The position numbers were made by a program, and so were the translations under genes. From the NCBI RefSeq assembly GCF_016804325.1, contig NZ_CP043627.1, positions 1,489,501 to 1,553,500 of the forward strand: 64,000 nt of DNA. The letters run 5' to 3'. Origin of the DNA: Methylobacterium aquaticum (lineage in GTDB: Bacteria > Pseudomonadota > Alphaproteobacteria > Rhizobiales > Beijerinckiaceae). Positions 17,189 to 26,637 of the stretch are shown piece by piece. The notes beneath the pieces are model-generated. The model had not been told where the DNA came from. It was given only the letters and a program-made list of their open reading frames with translations, and did no database searches. How positions within the stretch are numbered: position 1 is the stretch's first letter; each line of letters starts with the position of its first letter.

Positions 17189-18223
17189 ATGCCGAGCGTC
17201 GACGTCATCATTCCCTGCTATCGCTACGCGGATTTCCTCGCCGAGAGCGTCGGCAGCGTCCTGGCGACCGAGGGATGCGACGTCCGCGTCCTCATCCTCG
17301 ACGACGCGTCGCCCGACCACACGCCCGCGGTGGCCGAGGCCCTGCGAAAGGCCGATTCCCGTGTCGAGTACGTCCGGCACGCGACCAATCGCGGCCACAT
17401 CGCCACCTACAACGAGGGCCTGGCCTGGGCGCGGGCCGAGTGCCTGCTGCTGCTCTCCGCCGACGACTTCGTCACGCCCGGCGCCCTCGCCCGGGCCGCG
17501 CAGCTGATGCAAGCGCACCCGGAGGTGAGCCTGGTCTACGGCCCCTATCTCAGCGTCGAGGAGGGAAAGCCCCGGCCGGAGATGCCGTCCGCCGACCTCG
17601 ACGCCGCGCACACGATCTACGACGCCCGCCGGTTCTTCGCGCTCAACCGCTTCATCAACCCGGTCCACACCTCGACCGCGGTGGTCCGCACCGCGATCCA
17701 GCAACGCGTCGGCGGCTACCGGGCGGAGCTGACCCATTCGGGCGACCAGGAGATGTGGCTGCGGCTGGCCCTGCACGGCTCCGTCGCCCGGATCGACCGG
17801 CCGCAGGGCGTCTGGCGCCAGCACGGCAGCAACATGTCGTCGTATTACTACGAGCAGATGCTGCGCGACATCGACCAGCGCAGGCTGATGTTCGACACCG
17901 TGTTCGGTTACCCCGAGGCGGCGGCTTTCGCCGACATGGAGGCGCCGATGCGGCTGGGGCTCGCCATGGCGGCGGTGCGCCATGCCAGCCAGCCCTTCGA
18001 CCAGGGCGATGTGGTCGGCGCGCGGGCCATGATGGCGCAGGCCGCCGGCATCAGCCCGGCGGTCCGCCGCACGCGCCTGTGGTGGCTCCAGCGCGCCAAG
18101 CTGGCGATGGGTCCGCGCGCCTGGCAGGCCGTGCGCCCGGTCGTCACGAAGCGGCTCGGCCTGTCGCTCGGCCGCTTCGTCGCCCCGATCGAGCGCCCGG
18201 ACGCGGTGCAGGATGCGGGCTGA
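17189..18223 (+). CDS. Family 2 glycosyltransferase
   Basis: The 344-residue product is a GT-A fold inverting glycosyltransferase. It starts MPSVDVIIPCYRYADFLAES, has the nucleotide-binding DDASPDHT and the metal-binding DxD-type motif in LLLLSADDFVTPG, and the acceptor-side GDQEMWLRLA. The ATG at 17189 begins the domain; the longer frame from 17093 adds 32 unconserved residues. A helical C-terminal part (about 240-345) is not typical of the core family. No polysaccharide cluster surrounds it, so the sugar and acceptor are unknown. Confidence 0.85.
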   Translation: MPSVDVIIPCYRYADFLAESVGSVLATEGCDVRVLILDDASPDHTPAVAEALRKADSRVEYVRHATNRGHIATYNEGLAWARAECLLLLSADDFVTPGALARAAQLMQAHPEVSLVYGPYLSVEEGKPRPEMPSADLDAAHTIYDARRFFALNRFINPVHTSTAVVRTAIQQRVGGYRAELTHSGDQEMWLRLALHGSVARIDRPQGVWRQHGSNMSSYYYEQMLRDIDQRRLMFDTVFGYPEAAAFADMEAPMRLGLAMAAVRHASQPFDQGDVVGARAMMAQAAGISPAVRRTRLWWLQRAKLAMGPRAWQAVRPVVTKRLGLSLGRFVAPIERPDAVQDAG

Positions 18224-18233
18224 TCCGTGCGGC

Positions 18234-18278
18234 GTCTCAGGCGCCGATGTCTCGGGCGCCGGTGTCTCAGGCGCCGAC
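18234..18278. repeat. 15-base tandem repeat, three units
   Basis: GTCTCAGGCGCCGAT, GTCTCGGGCGCCGGT and GTCTCAGGCGCCGAC follow directly behind the glycosyltransferase stop and reach into the end of the convergent frame at 18267. Each unit contains the palindrome GGCGCC. Confidence 0.7.
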
Positions 18279-18533
18279 TTGGAGGATCCGGGCGTCGCCG
18301 GTGGCCTCGGCGCGGACGGGCACCGGGCGGAGGGGGAACGGAATGATCTGGCAGCGGCTCTCCGGTTCCGGGGCGCCGCGCCGGAGGGTCGTGCGTTCGA
18401 CGGCGGAGGCGATCGCCAGCTTCACGCGCGGGGAGAAGCCGCGGCGGCGCAGCCAGGCGGGGATCGGGGAGAAGCGTCTCGTCGACATGGTCCGTGTGCC
18501 GGTGCAAGTGGGCGACGGCGTTAGTTCAAACAT
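18267..18533 (-). CDS. Possible hypothetical protein, 88 residues, basic
   Basis: The frame from the ATG at 18533 gives an arginine- and proline-rich protein of 88 residues with a central helix-like piece (SPRVKLAIASAVERTTLRRG) and a C-terminal part with IIPFPLRPVPVRAEATGDAR. The residue mix is somewhat protein-like but no ribosome binding site is seen and no family is recognised. It converges on the glycosyltransferase gene and ends inside a tandem repeat. Confidence 0.35.
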   Translation of the reverse strand: MFELTPSPTCTGTRTMSTRRFSPIPAWLRRRGFSPRVKLAIASAVERTTLRRGAPEPESRCQIIPFPLRPVPVRAEATGDARILQVGA

Positions 18534-18759
18534 GGATGCTGCACCCGGGAAACGCCGCTGCGTCCCAATCTCTTGTCCCAGAATCCCATCGTGGCGGCGC
18601 CTGCCTTGAAGTCCGGCCTGGAGGCTCGATGTCATCCGACCGCGCCTCCACGGTGATGGGGCCGGACACGCCGCGCGCGATCCGCCTCCACTCCTTTCTG
18701 CGATTCCCCGGCCGCAATACGGTCTCCGGCTGATCGAGCCAGCTTAGCGGTTAGCCTCA

Positions 18760-19022
18760 GAGCCTGTTCGAGCAGAGTGATTTGACAAGAACCGAGAAGA
18801 ATTAGGAGATATCCTACCCTTCCACCTCATCCTGAGGTGTTGGCGATCAGAGATCGCACGCGATCGCAGATCGACTGACCTCGAAGGAGGGCTCCAGAAG
18901 CCTCTGCGATCCCTGGAGCCCTCCTTCGAGGCTCACTTCGTTCGCACCTCAGGATGAGGTTAGCGGGTAGGATGATCCCGCCCGCCTCAATTCTTGGGTA
19001 GAAGTTCTGCTCAAACAGTCTC
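18760..19022. mobile_element. MITE-like element, copy B (263 bp)
   Basis: Ends GAGCCTGTTCGAGCAGA (18760) and TCTGCTCAAACAGTCTC (to 19022) are inverted repeats flanked by TCA on both sides. Inside, two nested palindromes follow: ACCTCATCCTGAGGTG near the left and CACCTCAGGATGAGGT near the right, enclosing CTCGAAGGAGGGCTCCAG and its complement. The element can fold almost end to end. It has no coding capacity. It lies in the 18534-19405 interval, where no gene is supported. Confidence 0.8.
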
Positions 19023-19405
19023 TCAGCATTGAATAGACGGCGGTTTTCCGAGTCCAGAACGCGCGCCGTCTGTCACGCAAAGCTGCCAATGCCTGGCTTG
19101 GCCGCACATTCAAGCGTGTCGGAATTGGAGAATCGCTTCACGGCCTGCCGCGTCAAATCCAGGCGATCTGACTTCTGGCCAAAGGCCACAGCTTGGCTGT
19201 CGCTGCGGCGGCCACGGCCTGCAGCGAGCGCTGGGTCCGTCGCCTCTGCGAGCGCTGCAACGCCGAGGGACCCGAGTCCCTGGGCGGCGGCCAGCCTCCT
19301 GGCGCCAGACACCCTCCGGCGCCCGGCCGAGCCGCCACCGCGAAACCGCCGAGCCGGAACCGAAGCCGAACCGATCAAACTAAGATTGTATCGGTCCGGC
19401 CGTGG
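19023..19405. other. Gene-poor stretch of about 380 bases
   Basis: Between MITE copy B and the end of the reductase gene no frame has a ribosome binding site or recognisable protein pattern. It may be decayed sequence. Confidence 0.35.
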
Positions 19406-20527
19406 TCAGCGCTGGCCGAAGCTCGCTTCCTTGAACAGGTCCTTCAAGTGGTGCGGCTGCGAGCGCCAGTACTGCTTCGGGGCGCGGACCCGGGCACCGA
19501 GTTCGGCGGCGGCGTGCCAGGGCCAGCGCGGATCGTACAGCATGGCGCGGGCGAGGGAGACCGCGTCGGCCCTGCCCTCGGCCAGGATCGCCTCGGCCTG
19601 ACGGGGTTCGGTGATGAGGCCGACCGCGATGGTGACGAGATCGGTCGCCGCCCGCACCCGCTCGGCGAAGGGCACCTGGTAGCCCGGCCCGATCGCAATT
19701 GTCTGCCGGGGCGAGACGCCGCCGGTGGAGACGTGGATGGCGGCCGCGCCCCGCGCCTTCAGGGCCTCCGCGAAAGCGATGGTCTGCTCGACCTCCCAGC
19801 CGTCCTCGACCCAGTCCGTCGCCGAGACCCGGGCCCAGACCGGGCTGCCGGCGGGAAAGACCTCGCGCACCGCCTCGAACACTTCCAGGGGGAAGCGCAT
19901 CCGGTTCTCGAGGCTGCCGCCATAGGCGTCGCTGCGCTGGTTGGCGAGCGGCGAGAGGAACTGGTGCAGCAGGTAGCCATGCGCCGCGTGGATCTCCGCC
20001 GCCTCGATGCCGAGGCGCACGGCCCGGCGGGCGGTGGCCGCGAACCCGTCGCGGATGCGCTTCATGTCCTCGCGGTCCAGCGCCCGGGGCGCGACCTCGC
20101 CGTCGGCATGGGCGAGTGCCGAGGGCGCCTCGGTGAGCCAGCCGCGGGGCGAATCCGGCGCCACCTGATGGCCGCCGTGCCACGGCGGCTCGCTCGACGC
20201 CTTGCGGCCGGCATGGGCGATCTGGATGCAGACCGGCACCGGCGCATAGTCCCGGACCGCGTCGAGGACACGGGCCAGCGCCCGCTCGGTCCCGTCGTCC
20301 CACAGGCCGAGATCGCCGTACGTGATCCGCGCCTCCGGCGACACCGCCGTGGCCTCCAGCGTCAGGAGCCCGGCACCCGACATCGCGAGCTGGCCGAGAT
20401 GCATCATGTGCCAGTCGGTCGCCGCACCGTCGCGGGCCGAATACTGGCACATCGGTGCGATGACGATGCGGTTCTCCAGCTCCAGGCCGTCGAGGCGCAG
20501 GGGCTGGAACAGGAGGGGGCTGCTCAT
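19406..20527 (-). CDS. NADH:flavin oxidoreductase, old yellow enzyme family (YqjM-like)
   Basis: The 373-residue enzyme is an FMN-dependent ene-reductase of the YqjM/NamA branch. Its marks are the active-site cysteine in IAPMCQYSA, the substrate-binding histidine region EIHAAHGYLLHQFLSP, then NQRSDAYGGSLENRMRF, and the FMN phosphate-binding end with ADAVSLARAMLYDPRWPW. It reduces activated C=C bonds with NAD(P)H. The ATG at 20527 with CGGAG upstream is chosen; the frame stays open to 21367 but that part is not protein-like. The physiological substrate cannot be told from context. Confidence 0.9.
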   Translation of the reverse strand: MSSPLLFQPLRLDGLELENRIVIAPMCQYSARDGAATDWHMMHLGQLAMSGAGLLTLEATAVSPEARITYGDLGLWDDGTERALARVLDAVRDYAPVPVCIQIAHAGRKASSEPPWHGGHQVAPDSPRGWLTEAPSALAHADGEVAPRALDREDMKRIRDGFAATARRAVRLGIEAAEIHAAHGYLLHQFLSPLANQRSDAYGGSLENRMRFPLEVFEAVREVFPAGSPVWARVSATDWVEDGWEVEQTIAFAEALKARGAAAIHVSTGGVSPRQTIAIGPGYQVPFAERVRAATDLVTIAVGLITEPRQAEAILAEGRADAVSLARAMLYDPRWPWHAAAELGARVRAPKQYWRSQPHHLKDLFKEASFGQR

Positions 20528-20676
20528 GCGGGAACTCCGGTGCAGGATGGCCGCACTGTGGCGCGGGAGGGCGGATCGGGCCAGCGCCGGCGGCGCAGGG
20601 CGCCTGCGCGCCTGGGCGCCACCGCGGCGTGCGCTGGCGCACCGGACCGGGTCGTGGGAGGTGTCGGCGAACCCGG

Positions 20677-21108
20677 CTACCAACCGCGGCCGAGGCTCAC
20701 GGCGATCCGGCTCGGACGGACGCCGACCAGGGCCGCCGCCAGGTTCTTGAGGGCCCGCGTCGCCGCACCGCGCGCCGCCGCCCGCGCCCGGCTCGGACGA
20801 CCGGCCATCTCCGCCAGCCGCTCGCCCGCACCCGCGAGGCGCTCCGCGGCGCGCAGCACCGTCGGGTGGGCCTCGGCCTCGATCAAGGCGCAGATATCGG
20901 ACAGCGCACTGCGCAGGCCATGCATCGCCTCGCGGATTCCAGCACCCTCCGCGACGTCGAGCCTGGGCATATCGGTCTTCGCCAGATCGACGATGCCGCT
21001 CTCGATCCGGCCGAGCACGGCTCTGAGGGGCAGCGGCACCCGGTCCAGGATCGCGGCCGCGCCGATACCGGGACGGCGCTGTCTCTCCGGGGGGTCCGAA
21101 CCGGGCAT
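20677..21108 (-). CDS. Hypothetical alpha-helical protein, 143 residues
   Basis: From the ATG at 21108 the frame gives an alanine- and arginine-rich protein with long helix-like stretches (REAMHGLRSALSDICALIEA, AAERLAGAGERLAEMAG). A serine-proline-rich start is followed by LPLRAVLGRIESGIVDLAKT. No family is recognised. It lies 149 bases upstream of the reductase gene on the same strand and could share its message. Confidence 0.5.
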   Translation of the reverse strand: MPGSDPPERQRRPGIGAAAILDRVPLPLRAVLGRIESGIVDLAKTDMPRLDVAEGAGIREAMHGLRSALSDICALIEAEAHPTVLRAAERLAGAGERLAEMAGRPSRARAAARGAATRALKNLAAALVGVRPSRIAVSLGRGW

Positions 21109-21515
21109 GGCGACTTCTCTGGTCAGAACGACTGCGCAGGCGTCGCCTTGTCAGAATGCCGATCCTGTGAAAAATTCGCAACTGCTTGTTGTGACTTCGA
21201 ACCACGAACAGAAAAAGATGCGTATTCTGATCCCGGATATGCCGCATGCGATCGAACCCGACAAGACATGTGGCTGCACCGGACGGCGACATCGGCTCCG
21301 TTCTCGCAGCATCGCGGCCCTGCCGCATGGCTCGATCTTGTCCGGACATGCTCGGCACAGGCTGCAAGTATCTTCCCTAATACATCACCGCGCGAGATTC
21401 TTGAATAAATTCACACCGTATATTGACGAAGATCGAGATTGCCCTGCGTTCGACGATCGTCGGAACGTCGGGATGACGAAGCGGTGCGATCTTCACCTCT
21501 CGACCGGATCGAACG
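21109..21515. other. Divergent intergenic region, 407 bases
   Basis: This region separates the helical protein gene and the EAL gene. It is less GC-rich than its surroundings between about 21160 and 21450. No promoter or gene could be assigned. Confidence 0.3.
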
Positions 21516-22805
21516 ATGCCGCTGTCCTCCGTCTTCGGTGACCGTTCCGGCAGTGCCAGCGACCAGATCCTGTCCGTTCTCCGAGCCGTCCGCCGCCATC
21601 TGGGCATGGATGTCGGATTCGTCTCGGAATTCGTGGCGGGCAACCGTGTCTTCCGCTTCTCCGATTCCGAGACGCTGCACGGCCCGGTCGCCGTGGGCGG
21701 CCATGCGCCGCTCGAACAGAGCTTCTGCTACTACGTCGCCAAGGGCCTGATGCCCGGCCTGATGCAGGATGCCGCCGAGGACCCGGTCGCCTCGCAACTG
21801 CCCGTGACCCGCGACCTGCCGGTCGGGGCCCATCTGAGCGTGCCTCTGCGCCACGCGGACGGCGAGCCCTACGGGACGTTGTGCTGCTTCAGCTTCACGC
21901 CGGACCGCAGCCTCACGACCCGCGATCTCGCGACCTTGCGTCTCTGCGCGGATCTCGTGGATTCGATCCTGGGGAAAGACCGCGACGCGGCACGCGAGCG
22001 GGATGCGAAGCGCCGGCGCATCGCCGAGACCCTCGCGGCCGACTCCGTCGAGATGGTGTTCCAGCCGATCTACCGCACCGCCGACGACAGCCTCGCCGCC
22101 TTCGAGGCCCTGGCGCGCTTCGCAGCCCCGACGGGCCAAGTCCCCGCGAGTAAGGGCCCTGCGAGCAAGGGCCCCGCGAGCAAGGGCCCCGATGCGTGGT
22201 TCGCGGACGCGGCCGAGGTGGGAATGGGCGAGGAGCTCGAATTCCTCGCCCTGCGCAAGGCCCTGCTCGCCTTCGCATCCCTGCCCGCCGGGGTCAGGCT
22301 GTCGGTCAACCTGTCGCCGACGAGCCTCGTCTCGCCCCGCCTCGCCGGGACGATCGAGGGAGCGCCGCTCGACCGGCTGGTCATCGAGTTGACCGAGCAC
22401 GCGGCGGTCGCCTCCTACGAGGCCCTGCGCGAGGCGCTGGCACCGTTCCGGCGCCAGGGGCTCGGCCTTGCCATCGACGATGTCGGGGCCGGCCACGCGA
22501 CGTTGCGGCATGTGCTCGACCTGGCGCCGGAATTCATCAAGCTCGACATGAGCCTGATCCGGGCCATCGACACCCATTCCGCCCGCCGGGCCCTGACCGA
22601 GGCGCTGACGGGCTACGGACGGCGCATCGGCTGCGAGATCGTCGCCGAGGGGGTGGAGACGCAGGACGAATACGCCGTGCTGCGGGGCATCGGCGTGACC
22701 CGGGTCCAGGGCTTCCTCACCGGCCGGCCGATGCCGCTCGCCGCCGCCGCCGCCCTGCCGCTCGCCGGCGCCGGCGCCGGGGCGTGGGTACGGCGGGCGG
22801 GGTAA
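21516..22805 (+). CDS. GAF-EAL protein, probable cyclic-di-GMP phosphodiesterase
   Basis: The 429-residue protein has an N-terminal GAF domain (about 15-150, with SFCYYVAKGLMPG and YGTLCCFSFTPD) and a C-terminal EAL domain (about 170-415). The catalytic set is present: EAL in AFEALARF, SVNLSP, ELTEHA, the metal pair in AIDDVGAGH, the lysine in FIKLDMSLI and EGVET. It should therefore hydrolyse c-di-GMP under GAF control. Between the EAL strand and the next helix lies an inserted (PASKG)x3 stretch from a 15-base tandem repeat (22142-22186). It stands alone, with a weak ribosome binding site. Confidence 0.88.
   Translation: MPLSSVFGDRSGSASDQILSVLRAVRRHLGMDVGFVSEFVAGNRVFRFSDSETLHGPVAVGGHAPLEQSFCYYVAKGLMPGLMQDAAEDPVASQLPVTRDLPVGAHLSVPLRHADGEPYGTLCCFSFTPDRSLTTRDLATLRLCADLVDSILGKDRDAARERDAKRRRIAETLAADSVEMVFQPIYRTADDSLAAFEALARFAAPTGQVPASKGPASKGPASKGPDAWFADAAEVGMGEELEFLALRKALLAFASLPAGVRLSVNLSPTSLVSPRLAGTIEGAPLDRLVIELTEHAAVASYEALREALAPFRRQGLGLAIDDVGAGHATLRHVLDLAPEFIKLDMSLIRAIDTHSARRALTEALTGYGRRIGCEIVAEGVETQDEYAVLRGIGVTRVQGFLTGRPMPLAAAAALPLAGAGAGAWVRRAG
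22142..22190 (+). repeat. 15-base tandem repeat inside the EAL domain
   Basis: Three units of about CCCCGCGAGCAAGGG encode repeated PASKG. The number of units can change by slippage without breaking the frame. It lies in a surface loop of the catalytic domain. Confidence 0.8.
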
Positions 22806-22808
22806 CCC

Positions 22809-24719
22809 CTATCCGAGCCCGCGCTCCCGCAGCGCTCCGCCGATCTCCTCGAGGACGCCTGGGTCCTCGATGGTCGGCGGCATCGCCCATGCCTCGCCGT
22901 CGGCGATCTTCTTCATCGTGCCGCGCAGGATCTTGCCCGAGCGGGTCTTGGGCAGGCGCCCGACCGTGAGCGCCAGGCGGAAGGCCGCGACCGGGCCGAT
23001 GCGCTCGCGCACCAGGGCCACCAACTCGCGCTCGATCGCGTCCGGACCTTTCGCCACCCCGGCCTTCAGCACCACGAAGCCGCAGGGCGCCTCGCCCTTG
23101 AGGCTGTCGCGGATGCCGATCACCGCGCATTCGGCGACCGCCGGATGGGAGGCCAGCACCTCCTCCATGCCGCCGGTCGAGAGGCGGTGGCCGGCGACGT
23201 TGATGATGTCGTCGGTGCGGCCCATCACCGAGACGTAGCCGTCGCGGTCGAGGAAGCCGGCATCCGAGGTGTTGTAGTAGCCCGGATAGGTCGTGAGGTA
23301 ACTTTCGCGGAACCGCTCGTCCTGCTGCCACAGGGTCGGCAGGGCGCCGGGGGGCAGCGGCAACCTGACGGCGATCGTCCCCATCGTGTCGGGGGGCACG
23401 GGCGTGCCGGATTCGTCGAGCACCTGCACGTCCCAGCCCGGCATCGGCACGGTCGGGCTGCCGTGCTTGACCGGGAGCGCGCCCAGGCCCACCGGGTTGG
23501 CGGCGATCGGCCAGCCGGTCTCGGTCTGCCACCAATGGTCGATCACCGGCACTCCGAGAATCCGCTCGGCCCACGCGACGGTGTCGGGGTCGGCCCGCTC
23601 GCCGGCGAGGAACAGGGTGCGGAAATGCGAGAGGTCGTGGCCCTGCATCAGCCGGGCCTCCGGGTCCTCCTTCTTCACCGCCCGGAGCGCCGTCGGCGCC
23701 GTGAACAGGGCGACCGCGCCGGTCTCGGCGATGACGCGCCAGAACGCGCCGGCATCCGGCGTGCCGACCGGCTTGCCCTCGTAGAGCACCGTGGTGCAGC
23801 CATGCAGCAGCGGCCCGTAGACGATGTAGGAATGGCCGACCACCCAGCCGACATCGGAGGCGCACCAATAGGTCTCGCCGGGGGCGACGCCGTAGAGGTT
23901 CGGCATCGACCAGGCGAGGGCGACGAGATAGCCGCCGGTGTCGCGCACCACGCCCTTCGGCTTGCCGGTGGTGCCGGACGTGTAGAGCACGTAGAGCGGA
24001 TCGGTGGCGGCGACGGGGATGCAGGGCGCGCGGCGGCCGGCCGCCTTCGCCTCCGCCAGGACTTGCGCCCAGTCGCGGTCGCGCCCCGCCTCCATCGCGG
24101 CAACGCCTTGCGGCCGCTGGAGGATCAGGCAGGCGTCGGGCTTGTGCGACGAGAGCCGGCAGGCCTCGTCGAGGAGCGGCTTGTAGGCGACGACCCGACT
24201 CGGCTCGATGCCGCAGGAGGCGGCGAGCACCACCTTGGGCGCGGCATCCTCGATCCGGGCGGCGAGTTCCCGGGCGGCGAAGCCCCCGAACACCACCGAA
24301 TGCACCGCACCGATGCGGGCGCAGGCCAGCATGCCGAACAGTGCCTCGGGCACCATCGGCATGTAGAGCACCACCCGGTCGCCGCGCCCGACGCCGAGAT
24401 CCTGGAGCACGGCGGCGAGCGCCGCGACCTCGTCGAGAAGCTCGGCATAGGTGAACCGGCTCTTGGTGCCGGTGACGGGGGACTCGTACAGGATCGCCGC
24501 CTGCTCGCCCCGCCCTGCCGCGACGTGGCGGTCGACGGCGTTGTGGCAGGCATTGACCTCCGCGCCGGGAAACCAGCGGCCGTAGACCCCCGCCTCGGGG
24601 TCGAAGACGCGGGCGGCGGGTCTCACCCAGTCGATCGCCTCGGCGGCTCGCGCCCAGAAGGCCTCCGGGTCGCGCTGCCAGGCGGCGTAGGTTTCCGGGT
24701 AGCGGCTCGGGCTCGCCAT
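22809..24719 (-). CDS. prpE: Propionyl-CoA synthetase (propionate-CoA ligase)
   Basis: The 636-residue enzyme is an acetyl-/propionyl-CoA synthetase of the PrpE branch. It joins propionate or acetate to CoA through an acyl-AMP intermediate. Visible motifs are the AMP-binding loop VLYTSGTTGKPKG, the A5 motif HWWQTETGW, the A8 hinge region RTDDIINVAGHRLSTG and the A10 catalytic lysine in KTRSGKILRGT. The ATG at 24719 is supported by AGGAGGAG upstream. It is divergent from another acyl-CoA ligase gene. In a serine-cycle methylotroph it would feed propionyl-CoA into the ethylmalonyl-CoA and methylmalonyl-CoA steps. Confidence 0.9.
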   Translation of the reverse strand: MASPSRYPETYAAWQRDPEAFWARAAEAIDWVRPAARVFDPEAGVYGRWFPGAEVNACHNAVDRHVAAGRGEQAAILYESPVTGTKSRFTYAELLDEVAALAAVLQDLGVGRGDRVVLYMPMVPEALFGMLACARIGAVHSVVFGGFAARELAARIEDAAPKVVLAASCGIEPSRVVAYKPLLDEACRLSSHKPDACLILQRPQGVAAMEAGRDRDWAQVLAEAKAAGRRAPCIPVAATDPLYVLYTSGTTGKPKGVVRDTGGYLVALAWSMPNLYGVAPGETYWCASDVGWVVGHSYIVYGPLLHGCTTVLYEGKPVGTPDAGAFWRVIAETGAVALFTAPTALRAVKKEDPEARLMQGHDLSHFRTLFLAGERADPDTVAWAERILGVPVIDHWWQTETGWPIAANPVGLGALPVKHGSPTVPMPGWDVQVLDESGTPVPPDTMGTIAVRLPLPPGALPTLWQQDERFRESYLTTYPGYYNTSDAGFLDRDGYVSVMGRTDDIINVAGHRLSTGGMEEVLASHPAVAECAVIGIRDSLKGEAPCGFVVLKAGVAKGPDAIERELVALVRERIGPVAAFRLALTVGRLPKTRSGKILRGTMKKIADGEAWAMPPTIEDPGVLEEIGGALRERGLG

Positions 24720-24875
24720 GGCGTCTCCTCCTGCCGCTCGTCTCACGGGGCGGCCTCACCACCCAGATAGGATAGGCCCCGTCCCCGCCGGAAGTCGAAC
24801 TTTCGTAAGGATGCCGGGCGGATTGATCGCCCGGCCGCGGCGGGTACTCTGGCGCCGCAGCGAGCAGGACGACCC

Positions 24876-26507
24876 ATGACCGGCGCGACGATCTACGATA
24901 CCGGCCTCGACCGGAACCCGGCCAACCACCAGCCGCTCACGCCGCTCACCTTCCTGGAGCGGGCGGCGACGGTGTTTCCCGACCATACGGCGGTGATCCA
25001 CGGGACGCTGCGGCGCAGCTACCGCGACCTCTATGCCCGCTCCCGGCGCCTCGCCTCGGCCTTGAGCGCCCGCGGCATCGGGCGGGGCGACACGGTGGCG
25101 GTGATGCTCGCCAACACCCCGGCGATGATCGAGTGCCATTACGGGGTGCCGATGGCCGGCGCGGTGCTCAACACCCTCAACACCCGGCTGGATGCCGCGA
25201 TCATCGCCTTCTGCCTCGACCACGGCGAGGCCAAGGTGGTGATCACCGACCGGGAATTCGCCCGCATCATGGGCCCGGCGCTGGCGCAGGCCGGGGTCAA
25301 GCCCCTGGTGATCGACTACGACGACCCGGAATACGACGGCCCGGGCGAACGCCTCGGCGCGATCGAGTACGAGGATCTTCTCGGCGAAGGCGACCCCGCT
25401 CATGCCTGGGCGATGCCGGGCGACGAGTGGGACGCGATCACCCTCAACTACACGTCGGGCACCACCGGCGACCCGAAGGGCGTGGTCTACCACCATCGCG
25501 GCGCCTCGCTGCTCGCCGTCGGCAACGTGGTGGCGGGCCATCTCGGCCGGCACCCGGTCTATCTGTGGACCCTGCCGATGTTCCACTGCAACGGCTGGTG
25601 CTTCCCCTGGACCCTGTCGGTGGTGGCCGGCACCCATGTCTGCCTGCGCCAGGTGCGGGCGAAAGCGATGTACGACGCCATCGCGGATCACGGCGTGACG
25701 CATCTGTGCGGCGCGCCGATCGTGATGTCGCTCCTGATCAACGCCCCGGAGGCCGAGCGGCGGGACTTGCCCAACCGCGTCTCGTTCCTCACCGCGGCGG
25801 CGCCGCCGCCGGAAGCGGTGCTCGCCGGCATGGCGGAGGCGGGGTTCGACGTGACCCACGTCTACGGGCTGACCGAGACCTACGGCCCGGCGGTGGTGAA
25901 CGAGTGGCATGCCGACTGGAACGCCCTGGGCAAGGACGAGCAGGCCGCGCGCAAGGCGCGCCAGGGCGTACGCTACCCGCCGCTCGAGGCCCTCGACGTG
26001 CTCGATCCGGAGACGATGCAGCCGGTGCCCGCCGACGGCGAGACGCTCGGCGAGGTGATGTTCCGCGGCAACGTGGTGATGCGCGGCTACCTCAAGAACC
26101 CGGCGGCCACCGAGGCCGCGTTCAAGGGCGGCTGGTTCCATTCGGGCGATCTCGGGGTGAAGCACCCGGACGGCTACATCCAGCTCAAGGATCGCTCGAA
26201 GGACATCATCATCTCAGGGGGCGAGAACATCTCGTCGATCGAGGTCGAGGAGGCCCTGTTCAAGCACCCGGCGGTGGCCGCCGCCGCCGTGGTCGCCAAG
26301 CCCGACGAGAAATGGGGCGAGACGCCGTGCGCCTTCGTCGAATTGAAGGGTTCCGAGATGGTCTCGGCCGAGGAGCTGATCGGCTGGTGCCGCCAGTCGC
26401 TCGCCGGCTTCAAGGTGCCCAGGCACGTGGTCTTCACCGAACTGCCGAAGACCTCCACCGGCAAGGTGCAGAAATTCGTCCTGCGGGAGATGGCGAAGGC
26501 GTTGTGA
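24876..26507 (+). CDS. Acyl-CoA synthetase (AMP-forming), medium-chain/DmdB-like
   Basis: The 543-residue protein is an ANL-superfamily ligase. It has the P-loop-like LNYTSGTTGDPKG, the A5 motif VYGLTETYGP, the A7 aspartate in GWFHSGDLGV, the A8 RSKDIIISGGENISS and the A10 lysine in KTSTGKVQKF. The order and spacing resemble the group that includes methylmercaptopropionyl-CoA ligase DmdB and medium-chain fatty acyl-CoA ligases. AGGACG lies 7 bases before the start. It is transcribed away from prpE, with about 156 bases between them. The exact acid cannot be read from the sequence. Confidence 0.88.
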   Translation: MTGATIYDTGLDRNPANHQPLTPLTFLERAATVFPDHTAVIHGTLRRSYRDLYARSRRLASALSARGIGRGDTVAVMLANTPAMIECHYGVPMAGAVLNTLNTRLDAAIIAFCLDHGEAKVVITDREFARIMGPALAQAGVKPLVIDYDDPEYDGPGERLGAIEYEDLLGEGDPAHAWAMPGDEWDAITLNYTSGTTGDPKGVVYHHRGASLLAVGNVVAGHLGRHPVYLWTLPMFHCNGWCFPWTLSVVAGTHVCLRQVRAKAMYDAIADHGVTHLCGAPIVMSLLINAPEAERRDLPNRVSFLTAAAPPPEAVLAGMAEAGFDVTHVYGLTETYGPAVVNEWHADWNALGKDEQAARKARQGVRYPPLEALDVLDPETMQPVPADGETLGEVMFRGNVVMRGYLKNPAATEAAFKGGWFHSGDLGVKHPDGYIQLKDRSKDIIISGGENISSIEVEEALFKHPAVAAAAVVAKPDEKWGETPCAFVELKGSEMVSAEELIGWCRQSLAGFKVPRHVVFTELPKTSTGKVQKFVLREMAKAL

Positions 26508-26550
26508 GCGCTTGATCGGTTGGCTTTTCCGCAGGCCTCAAACCCACAGG

Positions 26551-26601
26551 GTCATTCCGGGGCCGCGACAGCGGAGCCCGTAATCCAGAAACTCGGATGG
26601 T
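26551..26601 (+). repeat. Left arm of a 51-base inverted repeat around MITE copy C
   Basis: This arm begins GTCATTCCGGGGCCGCGA and is complementary, with a few mismatches, to 26856-26906. The similarity continues weakly outward. Related sequence with the same GGGGCCGCG-AAGCGGAGCC core appears near 34527. Confidence 0.75.
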
Positions 26602-26637
26602 GAAGGATAAGGCGGAACGCGACCCGCCATTGTCTGA

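Noticed and set aside
20528..21367. N-terminal extension of the old-yellow-enzyme gene
   Set aside because: The open frame runs far upstream, but conserved sequence begins at the ATG at 20527, which has a ribosome site. Upstream residues are arginine-rich and non-conserved.
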